Shown here: one piece after another, positions 1 to 11,755 of the stretch | How positions within the stretch are numbered: position 1 is the first letter of the stretch | Layout: every line of letters starts with the position of its first letter | Source: Eumeta japonica | Lineage: Eukaryota; Arthropoda; Insecta; Lepidoptera; Psychidae | NCBI GenBank assembly: GCA_005406025.1 | Contig: BGZK01000221.1 | Coordinates: 434,001 to 498,000, forward strand | Length of the DNA: 64,000 bases | Direction: 5' to 3' | Notes under the pieces: model-generated | What the model was told of the DNA's origin: nothing | The model's database searches: none | The model's input: the letters and a program-made list of their open reading frames with translations, nothing else | Made by a program: the position numbers and the translations under genes

Positions 1-620
1 AAGTACTTTCGACATATACTGTATTAGTTCTTCACTTTTGATTTATTGCTTAGATATCGCAAAGAACTGATATCATATTAAAATTTGAACTTTTGATATA
101 TTTTAATTCGTTTTTTCTAACACACAATGCATGTGCATGAATGAAATAACTATATATTGATATGTCATGTCATATGTAATATAAGCGTATGTCAGTTACC
201 ACTTGATGGTGAAATGTAGTTAAGATTGTACCAAAATGTCGCTTGCTTTGCCGCGTTGTTTCTTGTGTTTTATTTATCATTCAAAAAAGGTTTTCATTCA
301 GCGTTAAAAAAATGTATTTGTTGAAGTTATGGTTTTTATGGCACCTTATTCTGAAAGTTGTACCAGTAAAAAGGAAAATACTGAAATACGTTGTTTTCGG
401 TATATATTTTTATCAATTTCACGACTAATGAAACATTTTCGATGCGATTTTTTTGTAACGTATTGTATATTAAATTGACTTTTAATTAATTAATTTCTTA
501 ATTAGTGAAAAGTTCATTCTAAAACAATGTTACTCAAATTAATATCTGGCCTAGAACGGCGCTAATGTTGTGGCTCTCGTGATTTCTTTGATATCAAGAC
601 TCGAATTTTAGTGTTCTACA
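1..620. other. AT-rich flank, no gene seen
   Basis: This stretch is AT-rich with short runs of A and T. The only open frame of note (243-428, plus) has a hydrophobic, low-information composition and no recognisable motif, so I treat it as chance. Nothing else is seen before the mariner insertion that starts just downstream. Confidence 0.6.
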
Positions 621-622
621 TA

Positions 623-653
623 CGAGGGGCGGCTGATAAGTCCGCGGCCCAAG
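623..653 (+). repeat. Left terminal inverted repeat of mariner 1
   Basis: The 31-bp left TIR of the element at 623-1911. It differs from the right TIR at positions 20 and 28 only, both C/T differences. The bases immediately outside are TA. Confidence 0.93.
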
Positions 654-781
654 GTACTTAGCGATGACTCATTATTTCATAACTATTACCACTGATTGCG
701 ACACTTCTTGTTAGTATAAATATAGCTTCCTTTCGTTATTAAAGTCATTAACAAATTATCTGTCGAAGCACAAACGTCATC

Positions 782-1845
782 ATGTCAGCCGAATCGTCAA
801 ATCTCAGTAATATTGAACATCGCGCCGTAATAAAGTACTTCGTGAAGAAAGGAAAAACGCCCAAAGAAATTTTTGAAGACATGGTATCAGTTCTTCAGGA
901 ATCTGTGCCTTCGTATACATCGTCAAAAAATGGGCTCACTTATTTCAACAAGGACGAGAGAGCTGTGAAGATGATCCTCGCCCAGGGCGTCCTGTGACGG
1001 TAGTGACGGAGGAAAATGTTCGAAAAATGGAAAAATTAGTACTGGCCGACCGAAGAATAAAATTATGGCAGATAGCTGAAGACTTGCAGATTAGTAAAGA
1101 ACGAGTTGGAGAAATTATACACGAGCTTATGAATATGAGAAAAATCAGTGCGCGTTGGGTACCAAAAATGCTAACGCCGTTTGACAAGCAGCGGCGACTT
1201 CAGACAAGTAAGGATTTTTTGGAGTTAGTCGGAGATAATATAGACGAAATTTGCGACCGAATTGTATCCATGGATGAAACCTGGGTTCGTCAATACGATC
1301 CGGAATCTAAACAGGAGTCCATGCAATGGACGAAAAAAGGAGAAAGGCCGCCGAAGAAATTCAAGGTTCAAAAGTCGGCATCAAAGCTTATGGCGACAAC
1401 TTTTTGGGATAGTGAAAGTGTTTTACTAATTGATTACTTGCCAAAGGGGACTACTATGAATGGCCAATATTACGCGAATTTATTGGCTCAGGCAGGCAGT
1501 CGTACAGAAGCGACGTGGAAGTTATCGCGCGGAGTGCTGTTTTTACAAGACAGTGCATCTGTCCACACGGCGCGGGTTTCGAGGCAGGCCCTGAAGGACA
1601 CGGGCTTCTCGGAAATTGACCACCCACCCTACAGCCCAGATCTAGCTCCCAGCGACTATCTCCTTTTTTCCAATTTAAGAAAGGAGTTACGTGGTCGTAG
1701 ATTTGTTGATGACAATCAAATGAAGATGGCTGTAGAAAGCCATTTTAACTGCAAAGAAAAGGAATATTTTTTGGGCGGTTTGAAGGCGTTATACACCAGA
1801 TGTGAAAAATGTATTTCGCTTGAGGGAGACTATATTGAAAAATAA
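782..1845 (+). pseudogene. Mariner transposase broken by one frameshift
   Basis: This encoded a DD34D mariner transposase, the enzyme that binds the TIRs and moves the element. The first frame (782-997) carries the N-terminal helix-turn-helix start (MSAESSNLSN). It leaves frame at about 918-930, where the run TCAAAAAATGG appears one base short of the frame reading KKW; from there the correct frame continues as the ORF 994-1845 (283 aa). In that ORF all three catalytic aspartates are present: D94 (MDETW), D186 (LQDSASVHT) and D221 (SPDLAPSDY), with 34 residues between the last two. The C-terminus ends normally (LEGDYIEK). Residues 167-175 (AGSRTEATW) do not resemble the usual basic stretch at this place, which suggests small compensating indels. 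The protein is therefore close to intact but cannot be made whole without frameshifting. Confidence 0.93.
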
Positions 1846-1880
1846 AAATAAAATACTCGTACTTTTCTTTCATTTAATGC

Positions 1881-1911
1881 CTTAGGCCGCGAACTTATCA
1901 GCCGCCCCTCG
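1881..1911 (-). repeat. Right terminal inverted repeat of mariner 1
   Basis: The reverse complement matches 29 of 31 bases of the left TIR at 623-653. TA follows at 1912-1913, completing the target-site duplication. Confidence 0.93.
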
Positions 1912-2017
1912 TAGATATATCACACAAAGTTGGTTTTATAGTCTTGTATTTCCAGTAATTTACAGTCGGCATGGGGAATCCAGCTTTTGAAAATGGTAAT
2001 TGAGTTCCAACGAGATG

Positions 2018-2092
2018 ATAATAAAAGTGATGGTGGGAATGTATGACGTTTATAACATAAGCGTCACACATTCCCAACATCACTTTTTATGA
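2018..2092. repeat. Imperfect hairpin, 22-bp core stem
   Basis: Arms 2027-2048 and 2062-2083 pair at 20 of 22 positions around a 13-base loop, and weaker pairing extends outward to about 2018 and 2092. The size (roughly 75 nt) and near-perfect stem are compatible with a pre-miRNA or with a remnant of a foldback transposon. I recognise no known mature microRNA in it. Its right arm abuts the A/T-rich 3' tail of the LINE that begins at about 2084. Confidence 0.7.
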
Positions 2093-3455
2093 CATAATAA
2101 TAATATAAACTCGCGCCTGTTTCCAAAAGGGTAGGCAGGGAGTATAAGATTTCCATATGGTACGATCTTTGCTTATTTATTTTGCTTCATTGAGATCCAT
2201 TCATCTCTTTATACAAGATTATCGTTTTTGGGTCCTTAAAATGTTTCTCTTTTGTAATGTAAATTTTGCACGACCCTTGTTGATTTTTCCATCACACACA
2301 TTCGCTCTATAGATTTGTTTTATCGGTCTATTGTAATTCATCCTTTCCAGATGGCCAAACCACCGCAAAATACTTCAAAAATCTACTCACTACCTCTTCC
2401 TTCAAACTACATCGCTCTCTGACATCACTGTTCCTACATCTATTTTTCTGAGACACTCCATATATATTACGCACAGATCGCATCTCCACCGCATTAATTT
2501 TACCTTCATTTTTCTTATGCCATATCCAAATTTCGTTACCATGATAAACGTAGGGATCAGAAACTCATTATGGATAGCTAAACGCGCTTGTCGCGAAACA
2601 CATTTGCTATTCATAATAGCAATCAAGACCCCATTTACGTCACTTCTAGTATTCACTTGCCTTTCGATATCTGTATCATATTTATCATCATTTGTAAACA
2701 AACTACCCAAGTATACAAACTCTTTCTCCTGTTCGATTCTCTCATCTCTCGTACATGTGTAATATATCGTTTTCAGTCCTGTTTCGTCTTTTTCAAACAC
2801 AATGACCTTAACCTTACTGACATTCACTTTCATGCCTCTTTTTTTAACAGAATCATTCGTTACAGTTACCATCTCTGCATATCGCACGACGACGGCGCAA
2901 GGATTACTTGGTCGTAGCCACAGAGGAGGCATCTGACAGACAGTTCATCTATCCTTAGGCCACACTCATACTCTTTCAAATCTTACTAACAGCTATCCAT
3001 GAACAGGTTGAAAGCCACGGTGAAGCTACACATCCCTGTTTGACACCCTTTCGGGTGTCAAACCAGTCAGTGTATGCCCCATTTCTTCTAACGCAAGCAC
3101 TGGAGCCCCTGTATAAGGATTGCAGTGTCTATCAATCCGCTACGCACATCATGCACGGATAGGATTCTCAATAGATAGTTTATTTTCTCTCTATCATAAG
3201 CTTTTTGCCGATCTACGGAAATATAGAAAACTTTTCGGCCTTTGGTCAAAAACTTTTCCGTAATGTTTCCGAGAGAAAGAACTCGGCCCGTACACTCCAT
3301 CCCTTTTTGAAATCCCGCTTGCACATCCCAGGTCTTATTTTCAATATTATTCATAATTCTTTCGATTTTCTCACACAATTTGTCAACACCGCTGAGGAGG
3401 CTCATAGGGCGGTAGTTTGTGCCCTGCTTGACGTGCGTTTGGGGTGTTTATCACT
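2084..3455 (-). pseudogene. RTE-like LINE, 3' half with dead reverse transcriptase
   Basis: A non-LTR retrotransposon fragment reads right to left. Its reverse transcriptase begins near 3455 with the NYRPMSLLSG motif; motif A is YISVDRQKAYDR (about 3210-3180) with its aspartate; motif B is RKGVKQGCVASP (about 3060-3020, frame broken). Motif C, normally YADD, reads CGYDQVILAP at about 2917-2890, so the first metal-binding aspartate is lost. Downstream comes VSRQARLAIHN and a GSLFTN block (ORF 2932-2402), typical of this LINE family. The 3' end is marked by an ATAATAATAAT tail at about 2087-2098. Several stops and frame changes separate the domains, so the element is dead. Family membership rests on recalled motif patterns; RTE-like is my best assignment, not certain. 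Related fragments lie at 19.75, 56.9 and 61.6 kb. Confidence 0.85.
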
Positions 3456-4985
3456 TCTTCCAAAGTTCAAAAGCTGCCGAATCCCAAATGTCAAAGAACT
3501 TTGGGATTCAAAATACGCGCACGAAAATGCTTTGATACAATATATGAATGCCTTTTGTTTCAATGATGTCGCATCATTGTAACGAAGATTACATTTGATT
3601 AATAAATTATAATGTGATGAATGCGGCGTAGCTAACGAATGACATTTTATGAACCGAACAAATTTAACTTTATTAAAACCATTGTAAAGACGTTTGTAAG
3701 GATATATTTAGTAATAAAAAAAAAATAGGCAATAAGACCATTGACGAATAAAAAATGAAAGAAACATAAATTTTAAACACAAAATGTACATGCCACTAAG
3801 GTTTTTTATGTTAATGAAACGCACAAATTATAGAATTGTAATATATGATCAAATCAAAATAAACATTGCATTGAAAAAGTAAAATAGATAATTCACAATT
3901 CAAAAATTTCGCTCAATTTATTTTCAATAGTGACACATGAGATATCTTAAGAAAAAACAAAAAAAAATGAAAAAAATATTCTTTAATACTAGGCTAAGTT
4001 AACTCATACGATTAAGAATACACAGACACTCTTGTCCAAAACTATTATTTTCTCTCTATAACATTTGTTGATTTTAAATTTGTTACCTAAAAAAAATTGG
4101 CAAACGTGAAAGAGCTCTTATTCAATAGGTTGCCATTTCTCATGAATCCATGGTTATATAAAAAATAAATGAAGTGAATTAAAGTAAAGCCAATCGAGCT
4201 TAATCGTGACTACATCCTCACGGACCAACTACAGACCAGTTGACGGTCCGAGCAATATTATTTCAACAAGATTTGTTGTTATAATTTTATCTTGTCAGAG
4301 ACTTGAAATGATATAAAGGTTGAAGAATAAGGATTCATCTTTGAAAATATACTTTTTCACCAAATGCGCCAAATAAGTACATTATATTATTAGTGAAAAT
4401 GATTAATTTTGAGTAGGCTTCGTGTGTTCTGCTTACTGACTATAAATGCACAGCCGTGTTGCAGCGTGCATTATTTTATTCTCGGTCAAATAAGTTTTGA
4501 AGTTTTGAAGTCCATAAAATTAGTAATATTTTTTTTTAACTAAAAGAAGAATATATGGGATTAAGGAAGTTCTATAAACCGTGTAAGATAGGCGTACACT
4601 CAAAAAATATGAGTTCAATGACAATGAAATCTGTTCGGTGTCAATACATCACCATGCCTGTCCTTATCCATTTAGTATCTATTCACAACTCAGTTAAAGC
4701 ACATTAGATCAACAAATATGCGAAGTAACTTTCTTCACTTTTTTTTTTTATTTATAAGATTGTAATCATTTATAATGTTCTGTTCTTAATAGCTAATAAT
4801 AAATTTTAGTGCAATTTTGATATTGTTTATGTCTTGATTGCTAGTTTGAAGTGGTATAACATATTCTTGAATAGTATTCTCGAGCATGCAAGCTATCAAA
4901 GAGTAGTCGTTCACCGCCACCCATTCACAATCACCGGAGAAATCAGTAGTGGATTGTGTAATGAGGAGGAAATGGGCTGATATAG
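3456..4985. other. AT-rich spacer, no gene seen
   Basis: Long A- and T-runs with no convincing frame. A short GC-richer patch lies at about 4200-4260 and contains an interrupted GGACC/GGTCC symmetry. The open frame 3205-3582 lies antisense to the LINE and runs out of it; it is a shadow rather than a gene. Confidence 0.6.
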
Positions 4986-4989
4986 GGGA

Positions 4990-5145
4990 GAGTGGAGTGA
5001 TTAAGGGGGAGTGGGCCACTGGCACTCTCATGAATCGCAACAGCGGACGCTGTTATTTCACGTCTGTATTTTATGAAAGTGTGGTACGTCACTGGCCGAC
5101 CGAGTCGGCTCATTTTCGTGCTACAGCCAAGTTGGCCACAATATG
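4990..5145 (+). repeat. Dispersed SINE-like repeat, copy 1
   Basis: This segment resembles 58403-58580 (minus strand) and 63805-63969 (plus strand). Shared blocks are a GTGGGC(CACT)GG..CTCTC stretch, a CAGCGGA..GCTGT block and the closing CATTTTCGTGCTACAGCC..GTTGRCCA block. Three copies in 64 kb show a dispersed family. No coding frame is shared by the three copies, which favours a SINE or a non-autonomous element. Borders are approximate. Confidence 0.75.
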
Positions 5146-5149
5146 ATTT

Positions 5150-6165
5150 CTGCCACTGTTAAAGTTAATTGAATTGGAAATGTGTTAAAAAGGTTTAGTC
5201 TTATAGTATATCTGTTTTTTATAATATATTGTAAGCTGCATTTAATCACATACGTGCAATGAACTCTCAAGTAAAACGCCTGTGATAGACAGAAGAACGC
5301 GAAGTGATTCATGAGTAGTTCAATTTTTCAATAGAAGTCGATTAATTTTTTTACGCTCCTGCGCAGGTACGCAGCCTTCTACGATTGTTTTAGATCACGG
5401 AGTTCACACCTTAAGCTCTCCATCGTCCAGCGCTGATCGGAGACCGTTAACAACTGCTGTCACCAACGCGTTCACGATTTGCACATATACGGAACATCAA
5501 AAATGAACAACAGAAGACTAACTGTTTAAGACATTTTTATGTAAATATATCTAAAATGTCGTGCAAAAGTCCACTAAATACGTAAATTTAATGTTGTATT
5601 TTTGTCATAACTTATGGCTGGTAATGTAAACAACATATGAACTCGGACAATATAAGTAAAAACACTTGTTCGTTCTTATATCGTTTCCATTTTTATGTAA
5701 ATCCCCCATTTCTATAAATATAAGTCGTAACTGGTACTAAAATTTAAATGTTTTTAATTTTATAGCCAATTTTACTTCTTCATTAGCTGTTCTACGATTT
5801 ACCGGGTGAGGCGTTTGTGATAAGAAACGGATATCTGAACTTATAATATAAATTTAGCTGGACTCGGATTTGTTGTTTTATGTTTGGATAGTCAAAAGAA
5901 AACGGATCGAGACCATGCATTCTGTTCGACTCACTGTTCGCAATTTGTATCCCAGCATACCATTACCCTGAGCCGCCTCGTAGCTCACATTTGCCTGAAC
6001 CATAGCTTTGACTGGACACCGATTCTGAAAATCGGCATCTAAGACAAAGAACATGACAGCGCGGAAGTCACGCTGAAAATGCAAAACCGACTCCCAACCT
6101 AACGCCGGTGATAAACACCTAGCAAGAGCGAGAGTAAGTCGTCCAAGTTTTTCACCATAAATCAG
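5150..6165. other. AT-rich spacer, no gene seen
   Basis: No feature is supported. The open frame 5878-6174 (minus) has a more protein-like composition than most here, but I find no domain, no splice signals that place it in a gene, and no homologue that I can recall. Confidence 0.5.
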
Positions 6166-6169
6166 AATG

Positions 6170-6850
6170 AACATCGGGACGTGTCCTGAACGGGCCCGGC
6201 GCGAACATCTGATATTTATGGGGCGCGGTTCCGGCGTTCGGAACGTCTAAACGCGCCCGATGACGACCTCGGCCCGGATGGATATTTAAATTGTTAACGC
6301 TTCCAAAGCCTTTTTTTTTTCTCTCACCGTCCTCGACAGCCTTCGAGTGGCGCTCCGCCACGGGAAGGACCGCGGCGGCGGTCGCATGCGTTGATCGTTG
6401 AAGTAGCTGGCCGAGTGAGGGTGGCGACGGTTCCGTATTTTGCGTCGCTGTAAAAATTATGTACCTTTGATAAACGTTATCGCTGAAACAACTATCGCGA
6501 ACTGGTGTAGAGTAACAATTCTCATTTGCGATACTGAACGGAGCATCCATCCCGATCGTATTCTCTATTCCAGGCACAATTTCAATCTCCGACACTGAAA
6601 CCGAAAGATTCCTGCTGACATGAATTAAGAATGTAATAATAAATGAGCTCATTACTTAATTTGCCTTTAGACATTTACCGTCATTGTCGTTACGTCGTCG
6701 AGTTGACCGCGTATTAGTTATGACACAAAGCATCCGGCTTAGTTGTACAAAGCATTTTTTGAACAAGAAAGGAAACAAAAAGTAACTCCAACGAGCGCCC
6801 ATTGGGAGCGCGCCCGCCGAGCGCCGGCCGAGTGCTCCATTCATCCCCGC
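6170..6850. other. GC-rich islands (6170-6440, 6775-6850)
   Basis: Two patches rich in G, C and CpG stand out from AT-rich surroundings. The first holds runs such as GGGCCCGGCGCGAAC and TGGATATTTAAATTG, the second GCGCGCCCGCCGAGCGCC. Overlapping short frames on both strands are a by-product of few stop codons in GC-rich DNA. Such islands may be conserved regulatory DNA or an unannotated first exon; the sequence alone does not decide. Confidence 0.4.
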
Positions 6851-9429
6851 ACAGACAAAAGTCCGTGTTCAAACTGGAACAGCTTTACCGGACGTAGCAT
6901 GACTTTCAGAATTGCTTAACTATTTTATGTTGTCCTCTATGAAACAGTTTCTTTTTACTTATATTAAGTAAGAGAAAAACCTTTATTTCTAGTAGATTTA
7001 AAAAGGAATTTTTCTTTGCTTTAAGACACCGATGCAAATCCGGGCATTGAATATACTCAGCTACAAAGATAAAACATCTGTAGATTTTGACCGTTGTAAT
7101 TATATTTATTTTACTATTTCAGTTCGACTTTTTATAACAATGCTTATTGCATCATTTGCGTTTTTTTTTTTAATTTCGGGATAGACTCACACTCGTTTTT
7201 ATAAAAGTTGCATAAATAATGCACTATAACTACCCACACTTCGACCGCAGACACTTTCCAAAGTAAACATCCTTACGTGTACGGTAGGCCATAGAATAAT
7301 CTGATACCATATCTGTTTTTATTTATGCAGGGCTCTTTAAATTGATTTTATGCTTACCAAAATTTATTATTTTTTGAAGGAAGACAAACGTTTCCTCAGA
7401 TCTCGCTCCCATCTGTTTATCGACCGGGCCGAGTACTCGCTCGCCCGCGCCTCCAACGCGACGTCTGTCCACATGGAAAACCTCGAAGAAACAATTTCGA
7501 TTAATCTAATTATATAGTATACAACAGCGCATGATTCTTATTCACTTGTACGCGTTATGATATCCTGGAAGCACTCCGCCACAACTTTGCTAATTTCGAT
7601 TGCGTGCCGTCGTAGACGGCCGGCTTGGGGTCTTCTCGAAACAATTTTGAACGGTTGAAAGGTAAGGTTATTGCGAGTTTTATTCGCAGGGAGGTCTTTC
7701 TTCCTAATTCTGTTTCCTTTTGCTTGATTGCTCTTCGAATTATGAGGGGTTGGTCTCTATATTAAAGAGACGTAATATTCTTTTTATTACATATGTCGAG
7801 TATTAATTAAATTGACATAAACGTTATAAACTAAATTAAGCGAAATTGTGTTTTTTTTTTCAAAATTGCAGAATGTGCCTCTAAGATATATTTTTTAGAG
7901 GTATATTCTATAATTATGCCTTTTTAAAATATTGGATATTTGATTTCGTAAACTTAACTACTATAAAATGGAGGTTAACATTTATGCCGTCTGGATATTG
8001 AAATAATAATACTAAAAATTATATCTGCAGATGTCGAAATCAAAACTGAAATGTTATTTTAAGAAAAAGCGTACTCGATCTACCTTTTTTATTTAAATTT
8101 TAGTGGTATACAAGAGAAAAGAGAAAATAAAAAGGGGCGAAGCTTTGTTCCCGCACCAAAAAGGTACATAATTAATGACGTCGATCTTAGCTGACTTCAA
8201 TTAGAACTGGACTAGCGTGTTGAACTTAAGTTCCAAGTCCCACGATGTTATATAAAAAGACTTGGGGGAGTATGTATGCCTCGGGGGGATGCATTAAAAC
8301 CTGACTCACACTTAAAAAGGAAATAAAATCTAACTGTACGTGTAGTATTAAAAAGAAAAAAAACGAAAAATAATTCCAGCGCGCACTTCGCCCGAGGCCC
8401 AAATTAAAGAGGGAAATCTCTTCATTTACATACATAATTCCTTCTGAGCTTTAACTAAACCTGAGAAGTAAGTCCTCCGCATTTTGTAAAAATTACGTGG
8501 GCTCGATTAATCGCGCGCTTATGCATTTATTTTTCTCAACACGCTTTTAAAATTATTTCTTATTAGTTCATGAGATCTTATAAGTTCGCCGCTATGAGAC
8601 CGGCAACTGTCAATAAGGTGCTAGCAAATATTGTTCCAAAAAGTTGTCTTCTTCATATACGAGTAAAGCATTTAAACGATTATATATTAAATAGATGTGT
8701 TGTGTTACTGGATGTTCCGACACAGGAACTCAAAGATGTTGAAATTCGTAAACTATGGAAGTGTTGTATAAAACTTGAACTGATACTTAAGGTTACTGTA
8801 GAAAACGTTTTACAGAAAATAATTATATAAATCAGAAAATATAAGAATTCAGTACTCTAGTAAATCGCAGCGAATTTTCAGTGTAGGAAGTAAGAGATAC
8901 GAACGAACCCTTAACAGTTTTAAGGACCTTCGACGGTGAAGTTGAACTAAAGTTATTTCAGTATTGGAGTAGAACGGACAATCTGTGGAAAAATCGCTAT
9001 CTACGATTTGTTTGTATATATAGTGAGTTGCTCAATCTAGTGTAATGTGCGTAGTATATCTAGGCAACAGTTTAGCGGAGCGCGAGATACAAATTTTTAT
9101 ATAGAACTGTTGCTCTTGTAAGCTCTATAATTATATAATTCAAATCTTTTTGTAAACAAGCAAAACGTCTTAATTTTTTGGAGTTTACTCCTTAAGAATC
9201 GATTTTCATATAAGGCGCCCGGTATGAGAAAAATTGAGGAGTAAAATCTACTGATGAATCCGCGTTACGTTTTTGGTGCGCAACTTATTGGCGCACCTTT
9301 CACTTTTCAATCGCGTGTATGTGTATACTTGTATACTTGTCTGTAGCCAACGCAGCGAGGCAGCTAACGCACATATTGTGTGTATACCTATATATATTAT
9401 AAAAGTATACTGTTCAACGTTTACAAACG

Positions 9430-9430
<1 letters not shown>
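6850..9430. other. Spacer with a GC-richer patch at 7380-7640
   Basis: Mostly AT-rich. The patch 7380-7640 has many CpG dinucleotides (CTCGCTCGCCCGCGCC and similar). An open frame at 8570-8830 (plus, 86 aa) starts with ATG and has mixed composition, but I recognise nothing in it. No RNA gene was seen. Confidence 0.45.

Positions 9431-9435
<5 letters not shown>

Positions 9436-9501
<66 letters not shown>
9436..9501. repeat. (AT)n microsatellite, about 66 bp
   Basis: An uninterrupted run of alternating A and T. It produces the chance peptide run of alternating Ile and Tyr in an overlapping frame. Confidence 0.98.
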
Positions 9502-9504
<3 letters not shown>

Positions 9505-11185
9505 TATCAGTTATACGATTGTAATACGGATCGTTATCACTGTTTTGTTTGTGTTTTAAAGTGTTCTTTTACAATGTCAATATTTATTATTAACATTTGA
9601 TTTATTACTATAATTATTAATTTTTCATCAAAAACAAGAAAATCATGCTCTCAGACCTGATGTCACTGAAACGTACATTGTTGTTATTCTTTTAGTTTTC
9701 CAACACGAAGAGGCACAAAGTTTTTTTAGTTTTTTTCCCTTAATTCTGATAATGCATACGTGGAAGATATTGTCTCAGAAAATATAAAGTTTTTGTTGTA
9801 AATGAACGTATTTGATACTAGATAACGGGGATTGAAGAAATGTCAACACAAATTATACAGAAATACGAACGCCTTCTGCATTTAGCTTTCATCTTATTTT
9901 ATCTTTAAACTCGCCTTGGAAAATATGATTGTATAAGAGAATATTTTACGGAAACGTATTCGCCCACGAACTGACGTCGTCTATACGACATTCACAATTT
10001 TATCTTTATGATTAGACGGAAATCTACATAAGAACGACACGTCCTGTCGTCCGCTCGATGTTATTTTTTATTTTCACTAAGAGATCGAGATTCATGGCTT
10101 CTGCGTCACATGGCCGCCGCGTCCAGCTACTGGCAGTTAATACGTTCCCAATAAGACAAATATTGGTAAATCGGGCCATAGAGTTCAGATGGGTCGCGGT
10201 AGCCGCGATCGTCTGGTGAAATATCGCTGTTGGTGAGTTCGACCGAATGAGCTCGGGTCACTCGCCCTTTTACAAGTGGCTCTGTCGGTGTAAACTTGAT
10301 TTATTGCGCAACGGGCGATGGTACATAAATAAAATGGAGTATTTGGTATACGGAAAAACAAAGAAAGTTTGAAATGTTATAGGTGTACGCATGAACTATA
10401 TAGTGTCGGTTGTTCTGTACTTTTCTGTACGTTGTTGCGTGAGGTGACATTTAATATAATTAGCGAAATGTTTAGGGAAATGTAAAATAAAATGAATATT
10501 CTAGTTTCATATTCTCCTCTGGCTATTCGTAGTATATGTAAAAGGAAAGAAGAAGGATTTTGATTCCTTTTTATTTCCGAACATCCTTTTTCTAATTATT
10601 GTTTAATCTCATCTAAAAAATGATTACTTTCGTGTTACAGAATTGACGCTTCTAGAATTTAAGTGAAAATTACATTAAAATTATCCGAGAATTTAGAGTT
10701 TCCCAAACTGTCACTTTTTCTAATACTAAACGATACAGACGTAAGGGAGAGGATATGAAATAAATAGTAATAGTATTATCAGCACGTTACGAGACATTTA
10801 TTGTAAACGGTGTGCTACGAATACGCATCTCGACTTTTTTCAAAGTTAGTATCACAGAACCATGCTTTCAGAAGACAAGTTACACTTACAACATAACCAT
10901 CAGAAGAATACTTAGGCGGTTGGAATAGTGATACAATACCATAGGTCATTAAGTTGCTCGTTTAACTCACTTATATCCGTATTGGGACGGTGTACAAAAA
11001 TACTGCTTAATGGCCAGTTACAGTTCAGTCTTAAATCAAGTGATGATGGAAGAACTATGGATGGATGAAAGAAGAAGAGTATGGAGATGACCTAAGGAAT
11101 GATACACTCATTGAAGTACTGTTGGTAGAAAACATTGTAGTTCAGGTTTGCTAACGGTATAATGGGACAGCATGAGATAGAAGCA
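9502..11185. other. Spacer with GC-richer block at 10060-10280
   Basis: AT-rich on both sides of one block that is GC-richer and CpG-containing, including GGTCGCGGTAGCCGCGATCG, an almost palindromic stretch at about 10193-10212. No gene was seen. The block is a candidate regulatory element only by composition. Confidence 0.4.
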
Positions 11186-11191
11186 CGTATG

Positions 11192-11241
11192 AAGCTACAC
11201 ATTCTGGAAAACGAGACCCGTTTTCCAGAATGTTTAGCTTT
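11192..11241. repeat. Hairpin with a 15-bp perfect stem
   Basis: Arms 11199-11213 (ACATTCTGGAAAACG) and 11219-11233 are exact reverse complements around a 5-base loop. The stem continues outward with one bulge (GAAGCTAC against TTAGCTTTC). No known microRNA is recognised. It may be a structured RNA, a terminator-like fold, or a leftover of a foldback repeat. Confidence 0.75.
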
Positions 11242-11244
11242 CAA

Positions 11245-11755
11245 CGCTAGACATTTTACAAGGGATTGTGATTGCTTTTTCTCCATGTGTTAAAGATTAT
11301 TTTCGACTAATGCATATTGATGCTAGATCCCCAAACCACAGCGACAGTTTCGGAGTCCGGTGATCGAAATTGAAATTTCGGAGAGGTCGCCACGCTCGTT
11401 ATTACGTCTAATGTTTTAATAAAAAGGGATGAGAGGCACAGGCAATTTAACCCAAAGGGATACAGGCAATTTGATAGCAAGTAGAGGTAACATTAAAAAA
11501 TAAATGTGCTAGAAGTTAGCATAAATTAAATTTCGTTTCTGACAAAATTTGCAATTCATTCTTAAGATTGTGGTATTAAGATTTTTTGTCTATTGGTTTT
11601 TACTTTTATTTCGGTAAACAATGTTTTATTTGTATAATAAATTCTTTTTGAAATCTTAATATTGCAAGTCTTTAATGTAGGGTAGCCACTTAGAAATACA
11701 GTGAAGTGGTTAAAACGAAACACGAATCGTTTCCCTGCGTGAAGTCATATTATTC
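11245..11755. other. AT-rich spacer, no gene seen
   Basis: Nothing beyond A/T-rich sequence is supported here. Confidence 0.6.

Larger units (their letters stand above)
623..1911 (+). mobile_element. Mariner transposon, nearly complete, 1289 bp
   Basis: Terminal inverted repeats bound the element: 623-653 and 1881-1911 match at 29 of 31 positions when one is reverse-complemented (both begin CGAGGGGCGGCTGATAAGT). A TA dinucleotide flanks each side (621-622 and 1912-1913), the target duplication expected of the Tc1/mariner superfamily. Length, TIR size and the single transposase reading frame inside all fit mariner. A TATA-like stretch (TATAAATATA, about 715) precedes the frame and AATAAA-type signals follow its stop (about 1843-1853). 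The TIR match and the almost open frame point to a recent insertion. It lies in the same sense as the plus strand and belongs to a different subfamily from the two other mariners here. Confidence 0.95.

Noticed and set aside
243..428. Open frame of 61 codons near the left edge
   Set aside because: Hydrophobic, low-information product in AT-rich DNA, with no motif and no neighbour.
5878..6174. 98-codon minus-strand frame with balanced composition
   Set aside because: No recognisable domain or gene context; kept only as a note in the spacer entry.
8570..8830. 86-codon frame with mixed composition
   Set aside because: It has a start codon and plausible amino acid use, but no domain, no splice context and no second copy. 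I cannot tell it from chance.
9273..9524. Frame with a run of alternating Ile and Tyr
   Set aside because: A translation of the (AT)n microsatellite.
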